Source: Myxococcales bacterium
Lineage (GTDB): Bacteria > UBA10199 > 2-02-FULL-44-16 > JAAZCA01
Direction: 5' to 3'
DNA length: 64,000 nt
Assembly: GCA_012513515.1 (NCBI GenBank)
Contig: JAAZCA010000014.1
Span: 1 to 64,000 of the forward strand
Made by a program: the position numbers and the translations under genes. Positions 1-8,188 of the stretch are shown one piece after another. The notes beneath the pieces were generated by a model that ran no database searches, was not told where the DNA came from, and saw nothing but the letters and a program-made list of their open reading frames with translations. Numbering within the stretch: position 1 is the stretch's first letter; every line of letters begins with the position of its first letter.

Positions 1-504
1 GTTACGAGAAAAGAGATTTCGGCCTATGCGAAGGAACGAAAGATTGTATTCAGGCAGGATAAGAGCAATGATACTTTGAAATATTCTAGGAATGAGATCA
101 GACATAAATTGCTTCCTGCTCTGGCGAAAATAAATCCTTCGGCAGCGGAAATGATATGGAGCCTCTCCATGAGACTCGCCGCCGATGCCGATGCTCTGAC
201 CGATGCTGCCGAGAAGGCCTTTCTCGTATGCGTAGCGCCAACAGCCGATCCTCTGTCGGTTGTTATAGATAAAAATTCTTATAAGAGTTTTCCTGAGGCG
301 GTTAGGATTCGGATTCTAAGAGCAGCCTTCGAGAGGATAGCCGGGAGCAAAAAAGACCTCTCTTCAGACCATCTTTTGAAGATGGACTACATAGCCACTT
401 CCGGCAGCGGATCCGGAAGCTACAGGCTTCCTTTTTCATGCAAATTCGTACGCACAGGGGACGTTTTGGAGCTATTTCGGGCCAAAACGACGCACGACAG
501 GTGA
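1..504 (+). CDS. tilS: tRNA(Ile)-lysidine synthetase, C-terminal part (cut by window start)
   Basis: The reading frame is open from base 1 and ends at TGA 502-504, so the gene starts outside the window. The segment carries the TilS signature near residues 20-40 of the visible part: a DKSN motif, then YSRNEIRHKLLPAL, matching the family's D-x-S-N...Y-x-R-N-x-x-R-x-x-x-x-P block that follows the PP-loop domain. TilS converts the wobble cytidine of tRNA-Ile2 (CAU) to lysidine, using ATP and lysine, in the cytoplasm. The ATP-binding SGGxDS loop would lie upstream and cannot be seen. A tilS-ftsH neighbourhood is common in bacteria and supports the call. A weak GAGCCG/CGGCTC hairpin without a good T tract lies at 512-534, so read-through into ftsH is possible. 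Confidence 0.85.
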   Translation, partial: VTRKEISAYAKERKIVFRQDKSNDTLKYSRNEIRHKLLPALAKINPSAAEMIWSLSMRLAADADALTDAAEKAFLVCVAPTADPLSVVIDKNSYKSFPEAVRIRILRAAFERIAGSKKDLSSDHLLKMDYIATSGSGSGSYRLPFSCKFVRTGDVLELFRAKTTHDR

Positions 505-575
505 TTGATGCGAGCCGCCTTGCCTTGTCGGCTCCTTTCTAATATAGTCCGCGAAACTTTATGGAGGATAAGCAA

Positions 576-2504
576 ATGGCCGTTCAGAAAAAACCCGGTA
601 TGAAACAGGCGCACAAGACGGTGGCGCTGTGGCTGGTTATAATTCTTTTGGTGCTCTCGGTGCTGCACATGATGAACCAGCCGGTTCAGACGGCCGAAAA
701 GATCAGTTTCTCTGAATTTATGAAGGCGGCCCAGAATAATTCCATCGAGTCGGTCAGCATTCAGGAGGATGAATACAAAGGAAAGTTCAAATCCGATTAT
801 AAAACCGGCAGCCGCTTTGAGACGATAGGCCCGATCGACAGCGAGAGGGCGCTTTCCGTACTCGGCGCCAGCGACGCCAAGATCGATTACTTGAAGAAAA
901 AGGAGACTCCATTTTGGCAGTCGATGCTTATCTCATGGCTTCCCATGCTCCTGCTTTTCGGATTTTTCTTTTTCTCCATGCGTCAGCTCCAGGCCGGGGG
1001 TGGCAAGGCGATGAGTTTTGGCAGAAGCAAGGCGAAGCTTATAGCCGACAACTTGAAACGTATAACCTTTGCCGATGTCGCCGGAGTGGACGAGGCAAAA
1101 GACGAGCTGCGTGAGATAATTGCCTTTTTGCGCGAGCCTAAAAAATTCACTATGCTTGGCGGAAGAATTCCCAAGGGAGTTCTTCTGATGGGTCCTCCGG
1201 GATCCGGTAAGACGCTTTTGGCCAGGGCGGTAGCGGGTGAGGCCGGCGTGCCTTTCTTTTCCATTTCCGGATCGGATTTTGTCGAGATGTTCGTCGGCGT
1301 CGGCGCCTCAAGGGTGCGCGATCTCTTCGAACAGGGAAAGAAGAATGCTCCATGCATCATCTTCATAGATGAGATCGATGCGGTGGGCAGGCATCGCGGC
1401 GCCGGCTTGGGCGGCGGGCACGATGAGAGGGAACAGACCCTCAACCAACTCCTCGTTGAGATGGACGGATTCGAGTCTAACGAGGGAGTCATAATAATGG
1501 CCGCCACTAACAGGCCCGATGTTCTCGATCCGGCTCTGCTTCGCCCCGGCAGATTCGATAGGAGGGTGATAGTTCCGCCGCCGGATGTCGGGGGGCGCGA
1601 AGCGATACTCAAGGTGCACGCAGCAAACAAGCCTCTGGCCGCGGACGTCAAACTTGAGATCATCGCGAAAGGAACGCCGGGTTTCTCAGGGGCGGATCTT
1701 GAAAATCTTGTCAATGAGGCGGCCCTTCTTGCCGCGCGAGCCTGTAAAAAGAAGATCGACATGTCTGATTTTGAAATAGCCAAGGACAAGGTCCTCATGG
1801 GCACGGAGAGAAAGAGCATGATCATCTCCGAGGAAGAAAAGAAGAACACGGCATATCACGAGGCAGGACATACCCTCGTCGCAAAATATCTCCCCGGCGC
1901 CGATCCGATACATAAAGTTACGATCATTCCGAGAGGGGCGGCCCTGGGCCTTACTCAACAGCTGCCTACCGACGACAGGTACACCCAGAACAAGAGGTTC
2001 TGCGAAAACAGCCTCGTACTTCTTATGGGCGGAAGGGCTGCCGAGGAACTCGTATTCAATCAGCCTACGACAGGGGCCGGAAACGATATCGAACGAGCCA
2101 CCCACCTCGCCAGGAAGATGGTCTGCGAGTGGGGAATGAGCGAAAAACTGGGACCGCTTGCCTTCGGCAAAAAGGAGGAGGCGATATTCCTGGGCAGAGA
2201 GCTTTCCCGTCACTCCGATTACAGCGAGGAGACCGCGAGAGAAATAGACGGTGAGATTCGCCGCCTGGTGACTTCCAACTACGAAAAGGCGAAGAGCATA
2301 ATATCGGAACACAGGGATCAGCTCGAAAGCCTGGCTCAGGCCCTTCTGAAACACGAATCCTTAAACGGCGAGCAGATCGACCAGGTCATGCGCGGTGAGG
2401 AGGTCGTCATCCAGCAACAAGAGATTCGCAGGGACATCCTCAAGGAACAGCAAGAAGAGGGAAAAGCGGTAAAGCAGAACCCCGCAGCCGACACATCTTT
2501 TTAA
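576..2504 (+). CDS. ftsH: ATP-dependent zinc metalloprotease FtsH
   Basis: This membrane-anchored AAA+ protease degrades misfolded membrane proteins and short-lived regulators. From the N-terminus there is a membrane segment at about residues 13-30, a short periplasmic domain and a second membrane segment at about 115-133. The AAA domain has Walker A GPPGSGKT (about 206-213) and Walker B IIFIDEID, with the SRH motif [20 protein letters not shown] after it. The zinc site HEAGH is at 428-432. The 642-aa length is normal for FtsH. I chose ATG 576 because a GGAGG at 563-567 sits 8 nt upstream; the in-frame ATG at 561 overlaps that ribosome-binding site. The stop codon touches the folP start, indicating one transcript. 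Confidence 0.97.
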   Translation: MAVQKKPGMKQAHKTVALWLVIILLVLSVLHMMNQPVQTAEKISFSEFMKAAQNNSIESVSIQEDEYKGKFKSDYKTGSRFETIGPIDSERALSVLGASDAKIDYLKKKETPFWQSMLISWLPMLLLFGFFFFSMRQLQAGGGKAMSFGRSKAKLIADNLKRITFADVAGVDEAKDELREIIAFLREPKKFTMLGGRIPKGVLLMGPPGSGKTLLARAVAGEAGVPFFSISGSDFVEMFVGVGASRVRDLFEQGKKNAPCIIFIDEIDAVGRHRGAGLGGGHDEREQTLNQLLVEMDGFESNEGVIIMAATNRPDVLDPALLRPGRFDRRVIVPPPDVGGREAILKVHAANKPLAADVKLEIIAKGTPGFSGADLENLVNEAALLAARACKKKIDMSDFEIAKDKVLMGTERKSMIISEEEKKNTAYHEAGHTLVAKYLPGADPIHKVTIIPRGAALGLTQQLPTDDRYTQNKRFCENSLVLLMGGRAAEELVFNQPTTGAGNDIERATHLARKMVCEWGMSEKLGPLAFGKKEEAIFLGRELSRHSDYSEETAREIDGEIRRLVTSNYEKAKSIISEHRDQLESLAQALLKHESLNGEQIDQVMRGEEVVIQQQEIRRDILKEQQEEGKAVKQNPAADTSF

Positions 2505-3326
2505 ATGAAGATACGAAATCTGGAAATAGGCGCCGGTCCCATGCCAGCGATAATGGGGATCTTAAACGTAACCCCGGATTCCTTTTCGGATGGCGGTCTT
2601 CATTTTTTGCCTTCCGATGCGATCTCTCACGCCTTGAAGCTCATCGATGAAGGAGCGGATATAATCGATATAGGGGGCGAGTCGACCCGCCCCGGTTCAT
2701 CCCCAGTTTCAGAGGATGAAGAGATCGACAGGGTAATTCCTATAATAGAAGGGCTAAGGAGTAGGTCCGAGATCCCCATATCAATAGATACGTCGAAATC
2801 CGCAGTTGCAAAGGCCGCCATCGAGGCAGGGGCCGACTTGATCAACGATATAAGCGCCGGTCGCTTCGACCCTGAAATATTTGAACTCGCGGCCCTGCAT
2901 AAAAAACCGATTTGCCTCATGCATATGAAGGGTTTGCCCAAAAATATGCAGGATAACCCCCATTATGACGATCTTATCTTCGAAATTAGCGGTTTTTTGT
3001 CTGAAGCGGCCTCTTTTGCAATATCAAAGGGGGTCCCATCGGAGCTCATCATTCTCGATCCCGGGATAGGTTTTGGCAAGAGCGCCGACGATAACTTATC
3101 TATACTTCGCAATATCGGCTCCTTTAAATCTCTAGGTTTTCCTTTACTCATAGGTACATCAAATAAATCCTTTATTGGAAAGAAGTTAGGCTTGGATGTT
3201 AAAGATAGACTTGAAGCAAGCTTAGCGACGATTCCTGCTTGTATGAATGGCGGGGCCTCAATCTTGAGGATGCATGATGTAAAAGCAACAAAGCGCTTTT
3301 TGGATATGTACCTCCTACTGCAGTAA
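2505..3326 (+). CDS. folP: dihydropteroate synthase
   Basis: Condenses 6-hydroxymethyl-7,8-dihydropterin diphosphate with p-aminobenzoate to give dihydropteroate in folate synthesis; it is the sulfonamide target. Visible signatures are MGILNVTPDSFSDGG (about residues 17-31), the pterin-binding DIGGESTRPG (about 58-67), and the later DPGIGFGK and GTSNKSF blocks. At 273 aa it is full length. The ATG at 2505 follows the ftsH TAA with no gap and no clear ribosome-binding site, so translation is probably coupled to ftsH. An internal ATG at 2541, just before the first signature, is an alternative start. The ftsH-folP order is typical of many proteobacteria. Confidence 0.95.
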   Translation: MKIRNLEIGAGPMPAIMGILNVTPDSFSDGGLHFLPSDAISHALKLIDEGADIIDIGGESTRPGSSPVSEDEEIDRVIPIIEGLRSRSEIPISIDTSKSAVAKAAIEAGADLINDISAGRFDPEIFELAALHKKPICLMHMKGLPKNMQDNPHYDDLIFEISGFLSEAASFAISKGVPSELIILDPGIGFGKSADDNLSILRNIGSFKSLGFPLLIGTSNKSFIGKKLGLDVKDRLEASLATIPACMNGGASILRMHDVKATKRFLDMYLLLQ

Positions 3327-3424
3327 CCCATATCGCACAAAACTTCTATTTGCTTGATATTTATGTAAATTTTTTGTACAAGCTCTCGCCTCTAAATTTA
3401 TACGATTCTCAGGAACAGGGCGAT

Positions 3425-4789
3425 ATGGCAGAACTATCAAATAGAATCTTCGGCACGGATGGAATCAGGGGAAAGGCCAATTTTTATCCGATAGACTCCG
3501 AAACGGCGCTCGCCTTGGGGCGGGCCGTGGCATATCTCTTTAAAAACGGTACAAATCGTCATCGAATAGTCATCGGCAAGGATACCCGCTTATCGGGCTA
3601 CATGATCGAGACTGCGCTTGCCTCCGGGATATGTTCGATGGGGGCGGATGTCATGCTAGTCGGACCTCTGCCGACCCCGGGGGTGGCATTCATATCCAGG
3701 AGCATGAGGGCGGATGCGGGAATAGTGATATCCGCTTCGCATAATCCATTCGACGATAACGGAATTAAGTTCTTCGACAGGGATGGGTTTAAGCTCAGCG
3801 ATTCCATGGAGCTCGATATCGAGGAGTTGGTGAAAAGCGGGATTCCCCGCGAAAAATGGCCCAGCGGAAACCTGATAGGAAAGGCGCAGCGAATAGATGA
3901 CGCTGGTGGCAGGTATATACAGTTCCTAAAGGACGTACTTTCTTACTCCATCTCATTGGATGGTTTTCGCATCGTGGTGGACTGCGGCAATGGCGCAGGC
4001 TATCGCGTCGCTCCCAGCGTATTTCAGGAGCTGGGAGCCGAAGTCATAGAGCTCGGGACTTCACCAGATGGCACCAACATCAATTGCGCTTGCGGTTCCA
4101 TGCATCCGGAACGGATGTGCAACCTCGTTCGAAAGATGGGAGCCGATGCCGGAATCGCTCTGGATGGAGATGCTGACAGGGTTATCATGTGCGACGAGCA
4201 TGGGAACATCGTCGATGGCGATGTCATCATGGCTCTTGCTGCAATAGACCTGAAGAAGCAGGGCAAACTGGCGAAAAACACCTTGGTCGCCACCATAATG
4301 AGCAATATGGCTCTGGATGGTGCGATGCGCGCTGAGGGTATAAATCTAATCAGGACGCGCGTCGGCGACAGACATGTAATATCCACGATGCGCGACAATG
4401 GCCTGAACCTGGGCGGCGAACAATCGGGGCATCTCATCTTTCTTGATCACAATACAACCGGAGACGGAATCGTCGGAGGCCTGAAGGTTCTTGCATCGAT
4501 GGTTCGCTCCGGCAAGCCGCTTTCCGAGCTGGCGAGTGTTTTTGAGCCATACCCGCAGGTCAAAGTGGATGTGAACGTTTTGAAGAAGGTCGATCTTTCA
4601 GCTATTCCTCAGCTGCAAAAGGCCCTCGATAGTTACAGGGTGGAGCTCGGGAATTCCGGACGGCTGCTGCTGCGTTTTTCAGGAACTGAGAATATCGCCA
4701 GGGTTCTTGTGGAAGGACCCAATCGCGAGCGCATAAGGTGCATGGCAAGCGAGCTTGCGGGGCTGCTGACTGATCATCTCGCTAACTGA
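3425..4789 (+). CDS. glmM: phosphoglucosamine mutase
   Basis: Converts glucosamine-6-phosphate to glucosamine-1-phosphate, the step leading to UDP-GlcNAc for peptidoglycan and lipopolysaccharide. The N-terminus has the family hallmark FGTDGIRG. The phospho-serine loop SASHNP places the active serine at residue 105, and the metal loop DGDADR and the C-terminal phosphate loop RFSGTEN are all present. From ATG 3425 the protein has 454 aa, the usual length. The frame stays open upstream to 3350, but that extension (A+T-rich, no ribosome-binding site) does not resemble the family. It lies 98 nt after folP; cdaA, which often sits here in other lineages, is absent. Confidence 0.96.
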   Translation: MAELSNRIFGTDGIRGKANFYPIDSETALALGRAVAYLFKNGTNRHRIVIGKDTRLSGYMIETALASGICSMGADVMLVGPLPTPGVAFISRSMRADAGIVISASHNPFDDNGIKFFDRDGFKLSDSMELDIEELVKSGIPREKWPSGNLIGKAQRIDDAGGRYIQFLKDVLSYSISLDGFRIVVDCGNGAGYRVAPSVFQELGAEVIELGTSPDGTNINCACGSMHPERMCNLVRKMGADAGIALDGDADRVIMCDEHGNIVDGDVIMALAAIDLKKQGKLAKNTLVATIMSNMALDGAMRAEGINLIRTRVGDRHVISTMRDNGLNLGGEQSGHLIFLDHNTTGDGIVGGLKVLASMVRSGKPLSELASVFEPYPQVKVDVNVLKKVDLSAIPQLQKALDSYRVELGNSGRLLLRFSGTENIARVLVEGPNRERIRCMASELAGLLTDHLAN

Positions 4790-4805
4790 TTCAACGGAGG
4801 AGCGC

Positions 4806-5537
4806 TTGATAAAATTAGGAGTAAATGTCGATCACGTTGCCACCTTAAGACAGGCTAGAGGGACCTCTTACCCCGACCCGATAGAAGCCGCACTCCTGGC
4901 AATAGAAGGGGGCGCCGACCAGATAACGATTCATCTGAGGGAAGACCGCAGGCATATTCAGGATCATGACCTGGTTCGAATGAAGTCATCCATAGATGTT
5001 CCCTTGAATCTGGAAATGGCCGCTGCAGATGACATCATCGCCGCCGCCGTCAAGATCAGACCCGATACCGTCACTCTGGTTCCGGAAAAGAGAAACGAGC
5101 TGACGACCGAAGGAGGTCTGGATGTGGTCTCTGCACCTTCCAAACTTAGCGAATGCGTATCAAAACTCAGAGATTCGGGGATTTTGGTCAGCATGTTCAT
5201 AGATCCGGAGGCCTCTCAGGTCGATGCCTCGATCTCCATCGGAATAACCGCCGTCGAATTTCACACCGGTTCATTCTGTGATGCGGTGAATGAAATTCGC
5301 GCCTCTGCGGAATTGGAGCGCCTCCTCTTGGCATCCAGATACGCGGCATCGAAGGGGCTCAAGGTGTGTGCCGGTCATGGTCTCAATACAAAAAACACAC
5401 CGACGGTGGTCAGGGCGATTCCCGAGATAGTTGAATACAATATTGGGCATTCGATTATAGCCAGATCCGTCTTTGTCGGGATGCGTGAGGCGGTAAGGGA
5501 GATGAAGGAAATTCTTTTTGCAGGCGGGAGGAAATAA
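4806..5537 (+). CDS. pdxJ: pyridoxine 5'-phosphate synthase
   Basis: Final ring-closing enzyme of the DXP-dependent vitamin B6 pathway: joins 1-deoxy-xylulose-5-phosphate and 3-amino-2-oxopropyl phosphate to pyridoxine 5'-phosphate. The TIM-barrel protein starts with the family hallmark LGVNVDHVATLRQARGT and carries GGADQITIHLREDRRHI and the C-terminal NIGHSIIARSVFVGM phosphate-binding block. At 243 aa it is full length. The start is a TTG at 4806 with GGAGG at 4796-4800, five bases upstream; no better ATG exists before the conserved block. It lies 16 nt downstream of glmM, so both are likely on the same transcript. The order pdxJ-acpS is a classic bacterial pairing. Confidence 0.96.
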   Translation: MIKLGVNVDHVATLRQARGTSYPDPIEAALLAIEGGADQITIHLREDRRHIQDHDLVRMKSSIDVPLNLEMAAADDIIAAAVKIRPDTVTLVPEKRNELTTEGGLDVVSAPSKLSECVSKLRDSGILVSMFIDPEASQVDASISIGITAVEFHTGSFCDAVNEIRASAELERLLLASRYAASKGLKVCAGHGLNTKNTPTVVRAIPEIVEYNIGHSIIARSVFVGMREAVREMKEILFAGGRK

Positions 5538-5613
5538 TTCTCGGGGGAATTGCCCGAAAGAGACCGCCGATTTTTGCCGGTTGTTCATCGAGGGTATAAA
5601 AACTGGGGGGAGA

Positions 5614-5988
5614 ATGATTATCGGAATCGGAATTGATCTGGTTGACGTAAGAAGGTTCGAATCTATCATCTTCAGGTGGCGCGACAGGTTTCTAAAGAGG
5701 GTTTTTACCGACAAGGAAATCAAATACTGCAATACGAAGAAGCATCCTGCCCAGCGTTTTGCAGCCAGGTTCGCTGCGAAGCAGGCCTTCATCAAGGCCT
5801 TTTTCCCAAAGGGGCACAAGGGAATACGGATGCAGGATATCGAGATAGACCAGAAGGATTCGCGGCCGGTTATAAATCTTTACGGCATTGCAAAGGAGGC
5901 GGCCGATAAGGTCAAGGTCAGCGGCACTCACCTCATGCTTTCCCACGATGGCGATTATTGCATAGCCAATGTAGTTCTGGAATGGTGA
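5614..5988 (+). CDS. acpS: holo-[acyl-carrier-protein] synthase
   Basis: Transfers 4'-phosphopantetheine from CoA to the serine of apo-ACP, activating it for fatty-acid synthesis. The protein begins MIIGIGIDLVDVRRF (the magnesium-binding Asp lies in GIDLVD) and contains the second signature RFAARFAAKQAFIKA with the catalytic Glu position replaced by Gln in AAKQAF, whereas most family members have KEA. That substitution is seen directly in the sequence and deserves checking. The length of 124 aa is normal. ATG 5614 is preceded by GGGGGGAGA, a good ribosome-binding site; the longer open frame starting at 5518 overlaps pdxJ and is not conserved in character. It is followed at once by nnr. Confidence 0.93.
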   Translation: MIIGIGIDLVDVRRFESIIFRWRDRFLKRVFTDKEIKYCNTKKHPAQRFAARFAAKQAFIKAFFPKGHKGIRMQDIEIDQKDSRPVINLYGIAKEAADKVKVSGTHLMLSHDGDYCIANVVLEW

Positions 5989-6011
5989 TCGATTCTCATC
6001 GAGATTTTAAA

Positions 6012-7586
6012 ATGAAACTACTCTCCTCCTCACAGATGCGCTCGCTGGACGAAAGCGCTATAACCCAGCATCGGATTCCATCCATGGAACTCATGGAAAA
6101 CGCTGGAAGGGCGCTCGCCGATGTAGCCGCAACCTCTCGTCCTTCCCGGGCAGCAGTCGTATGCGGCAGAGGGAATAACGGCGGTGATGGGCTCGTGGCT
6201 GCGAGGTATCTGATCGGCATGGGGATCGATGTAGCCGTCCTGATTCTGGCCTCGCCTCAGGAGCTCTCCCCCGACGCTAGGGCGAACTGGGAGAGGCTGG
6301 TGAGGATATCCACGAGGGTCTTCCCCTGTACGGATGCTTCGTATTTGAGCAGTCATGCCTCGATCTTGGCGGAGGCCGATCTCATCGTGGACGCTATTTT
6401 CGGAACAGGTCTCAGGGACGAAGTGAAGGGGATATCCCTTCATGCCATAGAGATGATCAACGCGATGAAGGGGCGAAAGTCGCGCGTGGTATCTGCCGAT
6501 ATCCCGTCGGGGCTTTCATCCGATACCGGCATGCCTCTGGGAGGATCCGTCGTTGCTGATGATACGGTTACATTTGCTCTGCCAAAACTCGGCCTTTGTC
6601 TCGGGAGGGGGTTGGAGTATTGCGGAAATATTCATGTCGTCGATATAGGTATTCCGCCGGAGGAGGCGGAGAAGATCCCTTCTAAATATTCTCTAATAGT
6701 CGGGGATGATGTGCGTCGTTCGTTTTTACCGAGAAGAATGAATTCCCATAAGGGGACCTTCGGACATGTGGCGATATTCGCCGGATCGCGAGCCAAGATC
6801 GGAGCGGGGTATCTCTCCTCGAGGGCGGCGCTGAGAAGCGGTTCCGGCCTCGTCACCTATGCGATGCCGGAAAGCGCCTTCGCATTTTTCGATTCGAATT
6901 ATTCTGAGGTGATGTGCGAACCTCTTCCCGATAACGGTAAGGCATTTTTTTGTCATGAATCGCTGGATAAAGCGTTGCATCTTGCGCAGGACAAGAGCGC
7001 CGTCGCGATAGGTCCGGCGATCGGGACGGAGGAGGCGACGCGCGCTTTTCTCAACGCCTTTGTGAGGGATCTCAAAACCAGCTTGGTCATCGATGCCGAC
7101 GGGCTGAACCTGCTCGATCTCTCTTCCCTCAGGATGAGGGGGGCGGCGACCGTTTTGACGCCGCATCCGGGGGAGATGGCCAGGCTCACCAAAAGCGATA
7201 CCGGATTGGTCAATGCGAACAGGACGCAGGCGGCGATCTCTCTTGCGGCTTCCTGTGGGGCAATTGTGGTCCTCAAGGGGATGGGAACGGTAGTCGCTGC
7301 TCCCGATGGACGCTGTGCGATAAATCGAACCGGGAACTCAGGGATGGCATCGGCCGGAATGGGGGACGCACTCACAGGGATCATCCTCTCCCTTCTCGGT
7401 CAGGGGCTGGACCCATTCGATGCGGCCTGCGCCGGAGTTTTCGTTCATGGAATGGCCGGCGACTTTGCCGCTTCGGAAATAGGAGAGCGCGCGCTGATAA
7501 CTTCCGATTTGATAAAAAATCTTCCGCGTGTTTTTTCGAGCATCGAAACTCATAGTCATTCCCGCGGAATAGAACTGGATCCCTGA
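6012..7586 (+). CDS. nnr: bifunctional NAD(P)H-hydrate epimerase / ADP-dependent NAD(P)H-hydrate dehydratase
   Basis: Repairs hydrated NADH and NADPH. The N-terminal YjeF domain (about residues 1-215) epimerises the hydrate and shows CGRGNNGGDGLVAARYL and the DAIFGTGL block. The C-terminal ribokinase-like domain (about 225-510) dehydrates S-NAD(P)HX with ADP and shows the TPHPGEMARL and NSGMASAGMGDALTGI nucleotide-binding motifs. At 524 aa it is a standard fusion. ATG 6012 was chosen because MKLLSSSQMRSLD is how the family starts; an ATG at 5982 overlapping the acpS stop is an alternative. The last eight or so residues (SRGIELDP) are encoded by a dispersed repeat that runs across the stop codon, so the C-terminus looks repeat-derived. 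Confidence 0.94.
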   Translation: MKLLSSSQMRSLDESAITQHRIPSMELMENAGRALADVAATSRPSRAAVVCGRGNNGGDGLVAARYLIGMGIDVAVLILASPQELSPDARANWERLVRISTRVFPCTDASYLSSHASILAEADLIVDAIFGTGLRDEVKGISLHAIEMINAMKGRKSRVVSADIPSGLSSDTGMPLGGSVVADDTVTFALPKLGLCLGRGLEYCGNIHVVDIGIPPEEAEKIPSKYSLIVGDDVRRSFLPRRMNSHKGTFGHVAIFAGSRAKIGAGYLSSRAALRSGSGLVTYAMPESAFAFFDSNYSEVMCEPLPDNGKAFFCHESLDKALHLAQDKSAVAIGPAIGTEEATRAFLNAFVRDLKTSLVIDADGLNLLDLSSLRMRGAATVLTPHPGEMARLTKSDTGLVNANRTQAAISLAASCGAIVVLKGMGTVVAAPDGRCAINRTGNSGMASAGMGDALTGIILSLLGQGLDPFDAACAGVFVHGMAGDFAASEIGERALITSDLIKNLPRVFSSIETHSHSRGIELDP

Positions 7587-7666
7587 TAGAACCATTCGGG
7601 GATGACAATCATAGTGTCATTTCCGCGGTCTTAAGCCGCCGCTAACGCGGGGCAAACGGGAATCCC
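7577..7666. repeat. dispersed intergenic repeat, modules A and B
   Basis: Module A (7577-7606) is a 30-bp imperfect inverted repeat of the form GGATCCCTGAT...TTCGGGGATGAC. Module B (7616-7666) starts GTCATTTCCGCGG and contains AAGCCGCCGCTAACGCGGGG and a final GGGAATCCC. Both recur many times between 7.5 and 42 kb. Here module A overlaps the last codons and stop of nnr. Confidence 0.85.
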
Positions 7667-7684
7667 GTGGAATAGAAATACAAG

Positions 7685-8131
7685 ATGATAAAACGAAAAA
7701 CAAAATCTCCGGTAGAAACACAGGAATTTGCCGCCGAATTTTCGGCGCGTCTAAGGCCGGGGGACCTTGTCGCGCTCATCGGGGATCTTGGCGCAGGCAA
7801 GACCCATTTTGTCCAAGGGCTTGCAGCGGGTTTTTCCGTTCCGGAAAAAATCTACGTTCGCTCTCCTTCCTTTGCGTTGATAAACGAATATCTTGGCGGT
7901 CGCCTCCCTCTATACCATTTTGATTTTTACAGGCTTTCGGATCCCTCCGAAACAGAGGGGCTTGGAATGGAGGAATACTTTTACGGTGAAGGGGTAACGG
8001 CTGTCGAATGGGCCGATCATTTTCCTGAACTCATCCCCGCGTCCGCGTATTGGGTGGAATTTAAAATCCTCGGCGATAGGGAGAGGGAGATAACGATTAC
8101 GGGAAAAGATGACGTCATTCCCTCGGAATAG
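7685..8131 (+). CDS. tsaE: tRNA threonylcarbamoyladenosine biosynthesis ATPase TsaE
   Basis: TsaE is the small P-loop ATPase that works with TsaB and TsaD to attach threonylcarbamoyl to A37 of ANN-decoding tRNAs. The sequence shows Walker A GDLGAGKTHFVQG (about residues 32-44), the switch-like RSPSFALINEY, the YHFDFYRLSDP block and the Walker B-region VEWADHF. The length of 148 aa is typical. No strong ribosome-binding site precedes ATG 7685, which sits about 18 nt after a module B repeat. Separation from nnr by repeats suggests that the ancestral nnr-tsaE spacing has been invaded. The final residues and TAG stop (DVIPSE*) come from a sequence related to the same repeat family. Confidence 0.94.
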   Translation: MIKRKTKSPVETQEFAAEFSARLRPGDLVALIGDLGAGKTHFVQGLAAGFSVPEKIYVRSPSFALINEYLGGRLPLYHFDFYRLSDPSETEGLGMEEYFYGEGVTAVEWADHFPELIPASAYWVEFKILGDREREITITGKDDVIPSE

Positions 8132-8165
8132 AACTGGATCCCCGATTAAAGCACTCGGGGATGAC
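8113..8165. repeat. dispersed intergenic repeat, module A
   Basis: The 30-bp module A unit GGATCCCCGATT...CTCGGGGATGAC occupies 8136-8165, with 8-bp perfect arms ATCCCCGA and TCGGGGAT. The flank GTCATTCCCTCGGAATAGAACT (8113 onward) matches the sequence before module A at 7577 and overlaps the tsaE stop. Confidence 0.85.
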
Positions 8166-8188
8166 GAACGCGTCGATAAGGAGGCACA

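Noticed and set aside
512-534. Terminator between tilS and ftsH
   Set aside because: Only a 6-bp stem with no T tract; read-through seems likely.
983-1849. Long minus-strand frame (288 codons) opposite ftsH
   Set aside because: Shadow of the AAA domain codons; the plus strand is unmistakably FtsH.
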